From contig NZ_SBFF01000003.1 of the NCBI RefSeq assembly GCF_004151485.1, positions 62,001 to 126,000 of the forward strand: 64,000 nt of DNA, written 5' to 3'. The DNA comes from Sphingosinicella sp. CPCC 101087 (GTDB lineage: Bacteria > Pseudomonadota > Alphaproteobacteria > Sphingomonadales > Sphingomonadaceae). Below, piece by piece: positions 61,817 to 64,000 of the stretch (positions within the stretch are counted from its first letter, which is position 1; every line of letters starts with the position of its first letter). The notes under the pieces were generated by a model. That model saw only the letters and a list, made by a program, of their open reading frames with translations. It was not told the origin of the DNA and did not search any database. A program made the position numbers and the translations under genes.

Positions 61817-62962
61817 ATGAAAAGACCTTTCGGGTGGGGCGCGCAATGGATGCGCTTCAGGCATAAGTGGATTCCGGCCCTTCGGCCGGCGGCATCCGCT
61901 ATCGATTCCAACGCCGTCCTCAGCGACAATCGAGGCCCTTGGGGCTCCGGGGGCGGAGGCGACGAGGGCGGCGGCGGCGACGGGCCGCGCAACCCTTGGG
62001 GCCAGCCGCCCCGCCGGCGCAAGCCCGGCGGCGGCGACGTCACCTCGCTGGACGAGTTCCTGAAAAAGAGCCGCGCGCGCTTCGGCCGGGGGTTCCCGCC
62101 GCAGGACGGGCGGCCTTATTGGCTGTACGGGCTCGTCGCCTTCGTCATTCTGTGGGTCCTGTTCACGAGCGTGCACCGGATCAGCCCGCAGGAACGCGGC
62201 GTCGTCACCTTTCTCGGCGAATATAGCCGCACCATTCAGCCCGGCATCGGCTTCACCTGGCCGGCGCCGATCGGCCGAGTGGAGAAGCTCGACGTCGAGA
62301 ATATCCGCACCATCACCATTCCCGAGAATACGGGAACGGAGAATCTGATCCTGACCGGCGACCAGAACGTCATCGATCTCGCTTACTCGGTGCGCTGGAA
62401 CATCAAGGATCCGCAGCGCTTCCTCTTCCAGATCGCCGAGCCGGAGCAGACGATCCGCGAGGTCGCCGAAAGCGCGATGCGCGCCGTCGTCGCGCGGGTC
62501 TCGCTCGACGACGCGATCGGCGCCGGCCGGTCGGACGTCGAGCAGAGCGTCGAGCAGAACATGCAGCAGCTGCTCGACGATTATGGCGCCGGCGTCCGGA
62601 TCCAGGGCGTGGCGATCAACCAGTCGGTTCCGCCGGCAGCGGTGAACGAGGCCTTCCTGCAGGTCTCCGCCGCGCAGCAACAGGCGCAGAGCTACATGAA
62701 CGACGCACGCGCCTATGCGCTCCAGATCACCGCCAAGGCGCAGGGCGACGCCGCCGCGTTCGAGAAGGTCTATGCCGAATTCCGCGCCGCGCCCGAAGTG
62801 ACCCGGCGACGCATGTATTACGAGACGATGGAGCGGATCCTCTCCCGAGTCGACACGACCATCATCGAGGCGCCGGGCGTGACACCCTATCTCCCGCTGC
62901 CCGAAGTGCAGCGGCGGCAGTCCCGGCCGCAACAGCAGCCGCAGGCGGAGCAGGCGCAATGA
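61817..62962 (+). CDS. hflK: FtsH-regulating SPFH protein HflK
   Basis: 381 aa. A glycine- and proline-rich N-terminus (SGGGGDEGGGGDGPRNPWGQ), one membrane helix (residues about 103-118, YGLVAFVILWVLF), then an SPFH/band-7 domain beginning SVHRISPQERGVVTFLGEYSRTIQPGIGF and a helical tail ending in a glutamine-rich stretch. HflK and HflC form a large cage around FtsH in the inner membrane. It overlaps hflC by ATGA. Confidence 0.95.
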   Translation: MKRPFGWGAQWMRFRHKWIPALRPAASAIDSNAVLSDNRGPWGSGGGGDEGGGGDGPRNPWGQPPRRRKPGGGDVTSLDEFLKKSRARFGRGFPPQDGRPYWLYGLVAFVILWVLFTSVHRISPQERGVVTFLGEYSRTIQPGIGFTWPAPIGRVEKLDVENIRTITIPENTGTENLILTGDQNVIDLAYSVRWNIKDPQRFLFQIAEPEQTIREVAESAMRAVVARVSLDDAIGAGRSDVEQSVEQNMQQLLDDYGAGVRIQGVAINQSVPPAAVNEAFLQVSAAQQQAQSYMNDARAYALQITAKAQGDAAAFEKVYAEFRAAPEVTRRRMYYETMERILSRVDTTIIEAPGVTPYLPLPEVQRRQSRPQQQPQAEQAQ

Positions 62963-63816
62963 ACCCGATCGTCAGGAACCCGATCGCGCTGATCTTCGTC
63001 GCCATTCTGCTGCTGGTGGTGATCGGCAGCACCTTCGCGATCGTGCCCGAAACCAAGCAGGCGGTGATCGTCAGGTTCGGCGAGCCGGAGCGGATCCTCA
63101 ACCGCTACCGTCCCAACGAGATGTTCGGCGCCAGCGGCGCGGGCCTTACCGCGCGCCTGCCCTTCGTCGATCGGATCGTCTGGATCGACAAGCGCATCCA
63201 GTCGATCGAGATGGAAAACCAGCAGGTTCTCTCGACCGACCAGTTGCGGCTGCAGGTCGACGCTTATGCGCGCTATCGGATCGTCGATCCGCTGCGAATG
63301 TATATCGCGGCGCGGTCCGAGCAGAATGTCAGCGAGCAGCTTCGCCCGATTCTCGGCTCGGCCTTGCGCAACGAGCTCGGTCGGCGGCCGTTCGCGGCCC
63401 TGCTCAGCCCGGAGCGCGGGCAGATGATGGACAATATCCAGAACGCGCTCAATCGGGTCGCCGTCCAATATGGAGCGCAGATCGTCGACGTACGCATCAA
63501 GCGCGCCGACCTTCCCGACGGCACGCCGCTCGAATCCGCTTACGAGCGGATGCGCACGGCGCGCCAGCAGGAGGCGCGATCCATCCAGGCCCAGGGGCTG
63601 AAGCAGGCGCAGATCATCCGCGCCGAGGCGGACGCCGAGGCCGCGGCGACGTATGCCGGAGCGTTCAGCCAGGATCCGGCCTTCTACGATTTCTACCGCG
63701 CCATGCAGTCCTACGAAGCCAGCTTCCTCAGCAACGGGGACGCACAGGGCGGCCGGACCAACATCATCCTCTCGCCGGATAATGAGTATCTCCGGCAGTT
63801 TACCGGCCCGCGTTGA
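62959..63816 (+). CDS. hflC: FtsH-regulating SPFH protein HflC
   Basis: 285 aa, starting in the ATGA overlap with hflK. One N-terminal membrane helix (NPIALIFVAILLLVVIGSTF) then the SPFH domain (VPETKQAVIVRFGEPERIL, LPFVDRIVWIDKRIQSIE) and the long helix with RQQEARSIQAQGLKQAQIIRAEADAEAAATYA. Partner of HflK in controlling FtsH proteolysis. The ending YLRQFTGPR is typical. Confidence 0.95.
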   Translation: MNPIVRNPIALIFVAILLLVVIGSTFAIVPETKQAVIVRFGEPERILNRYRPNEMFGASGAGLTARLPFVDRIVWIDKRIQSIEMENQQVLSTDQLRLQVDAYARYRIVDPLRMYIAARSEQNVSEQLRPILGSALRNELGRRPFAALLSPERGQMMDNIQNALNRVAVQYGAQIVDVRIKRADLPDGTPLESAYERMRTARQQEARSIQAQGLKQAQIIRAEADAEAAATYAGAFSQDPAFYDFYRAMQSYEASFLSNGDAQGGRTNIILSPDNEYLRQFTGPR

Positions 63817-63878
63817 GGGGCGGCCGAACGGGTCATTCAATTTCCGTTCAGCCACCCCATCTAGCCTGAGAAGCCAAG

Positions 63879-63913
63879 TCGGCCGGACCGCCGTTTCCCG
63901 GCGGCCCGGCCGA
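63879..63913 (+). other. 15-bp hairpin (one mismatch) between hflC and the next gene
   Basis: 63879-63893 pairs with 63899-63913, one A-C mismatch, loop TTTCC. No T-run follows; the AAGGAG of the next gene starts 7 bp later. It may weaken or time read-through from the hflKC operon, or shield the next message. Confidence 0.55.
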
Positions 63914-63935
63914 GACGGAGAAGGAGATCGCACAC

Positions 63936-64000
63936 GTGCGTTACGTCTATGGAGTCACAGCGGCCATTCTTCTGGGCGGAGCCGCGACGACGCTGACCCT
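63936..64000 (+). CDS. Start of an exported protein, probably a DegP/DegQ (Do) serine protease; cut by the window end
   Basis: Only 21 codons are visible: GTG 63936 after AAGGAG, then a signal peptide MRYVYGVTAAILLGGAATTL. The product is not determinable from this. In many alphaproteobacteria a Do-family periplasmic protease follows hflK-hflC, so that is my guess from gene order alone. Confidence 0.5.
   Translation, partial: MRYVYGVTAAILLGGAATTLT

Noticed and set aside
63826-63849. CGAAC-N15-CGTT as an EcfG general-stress promoter for the gene after hflC
   Set aside because: First base of the GGAAC box is wrong and the spacer is at the short limit; too weak to report as a feature.

Overview
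The window is high-GC alphaproteobacterial DNA, most likely from a sphingomonad (order Sphingomonadales). This is inferred from the plant-type glutamate-cysteine ligase, the Ti-type traA/traC/traD mobilisation genes, tandem secreted amidohydrolases, and overall gene style; there is no rRNA to settle it. Three parts can be separated: a left chromosomal flank (1-7.5 kb), a composite genomic island in the 3' end of a tRNA-Gly gene (7.53-42.98 kb), and a right flank (43-64 kb) that becomes a dense housekeeping region.

Left flank: a truncated PLP aminotransferase diverges from two copies of a two-gene module. Each module is an exported metal-dependent amidohydrolase followed, through an ATGA overlap, by an exported amidohydrolase-fold protein that lacks the HxH metal motif. 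A small exported protein and a highly folded intergenic segment lie between the copies.

Island: a P4-type integrase sits beside tRNA-Gly(UCC). A 50-bp direct repeat of the tRNA 3' end marks the two ends (7532-7582 and 42931-42980). Cargo in order: an ArsR/SRPBCC/hydrolase operon; a membrane hydrolase; AlpA, ArdC, a sigma-region-4-like protein, an MNT-HEPN fusion and HU; a mobilisation block (traC-like, traD-like, a probable oriT, traA, DUF6118) with no coupling protein or type IV secretion genes; YfbU; a frameshifted AbiV-like gene; a divergent pair made of a HEPN protein and a Schlafen/AlbA_2-NB-ARC STAND ATPase; a Hachiman-like HamA/HamB pair; a Septu-like PtuA/PtuB pair; a second HEPN-like protein with an Mrr-like nuclease; and a hydrolase, a GNAT enzyme, a VOC protein and an IS5-type remnant. 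A terminal repeat that carries the att core occurs three times (about 23.9, 28.0 and 42.8 kb). It divides the island into at least three stacked modules, one of which contains only the HEPN and STAND genes. This suggests repeated accretion at one att site.

Right flank: a RibD-like reductase, ArsR and a frameshifted SRPBCC gene; a persulfide dioxygenase-rhodanese fusion with a 1-Cys peroxiredoxin; folD, a double PilZ protein, a membrane methyltransferase-like protein, a PPC-repeat exported protein, pip, gshA, rsmE, ubiA, an FKBP isomerase, pmbA, an inositol-monophosphatase-like enzyme, a periplasmic retropepsin-like protease, a CoA-binding protein, a receiver-only regulator, mrp, hflK, hflC, and the first codons of what is probably a DegP-type protease.

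Best candidate for something undescribed: the att-repeat-bounded cassette at 24.07-28.17 kb (HEPN protein opposite an AlbA_2-NB-ARC STAND protein). It lies in an island that also carries two recognisable antiphage systems and several other HEPN-type genes.
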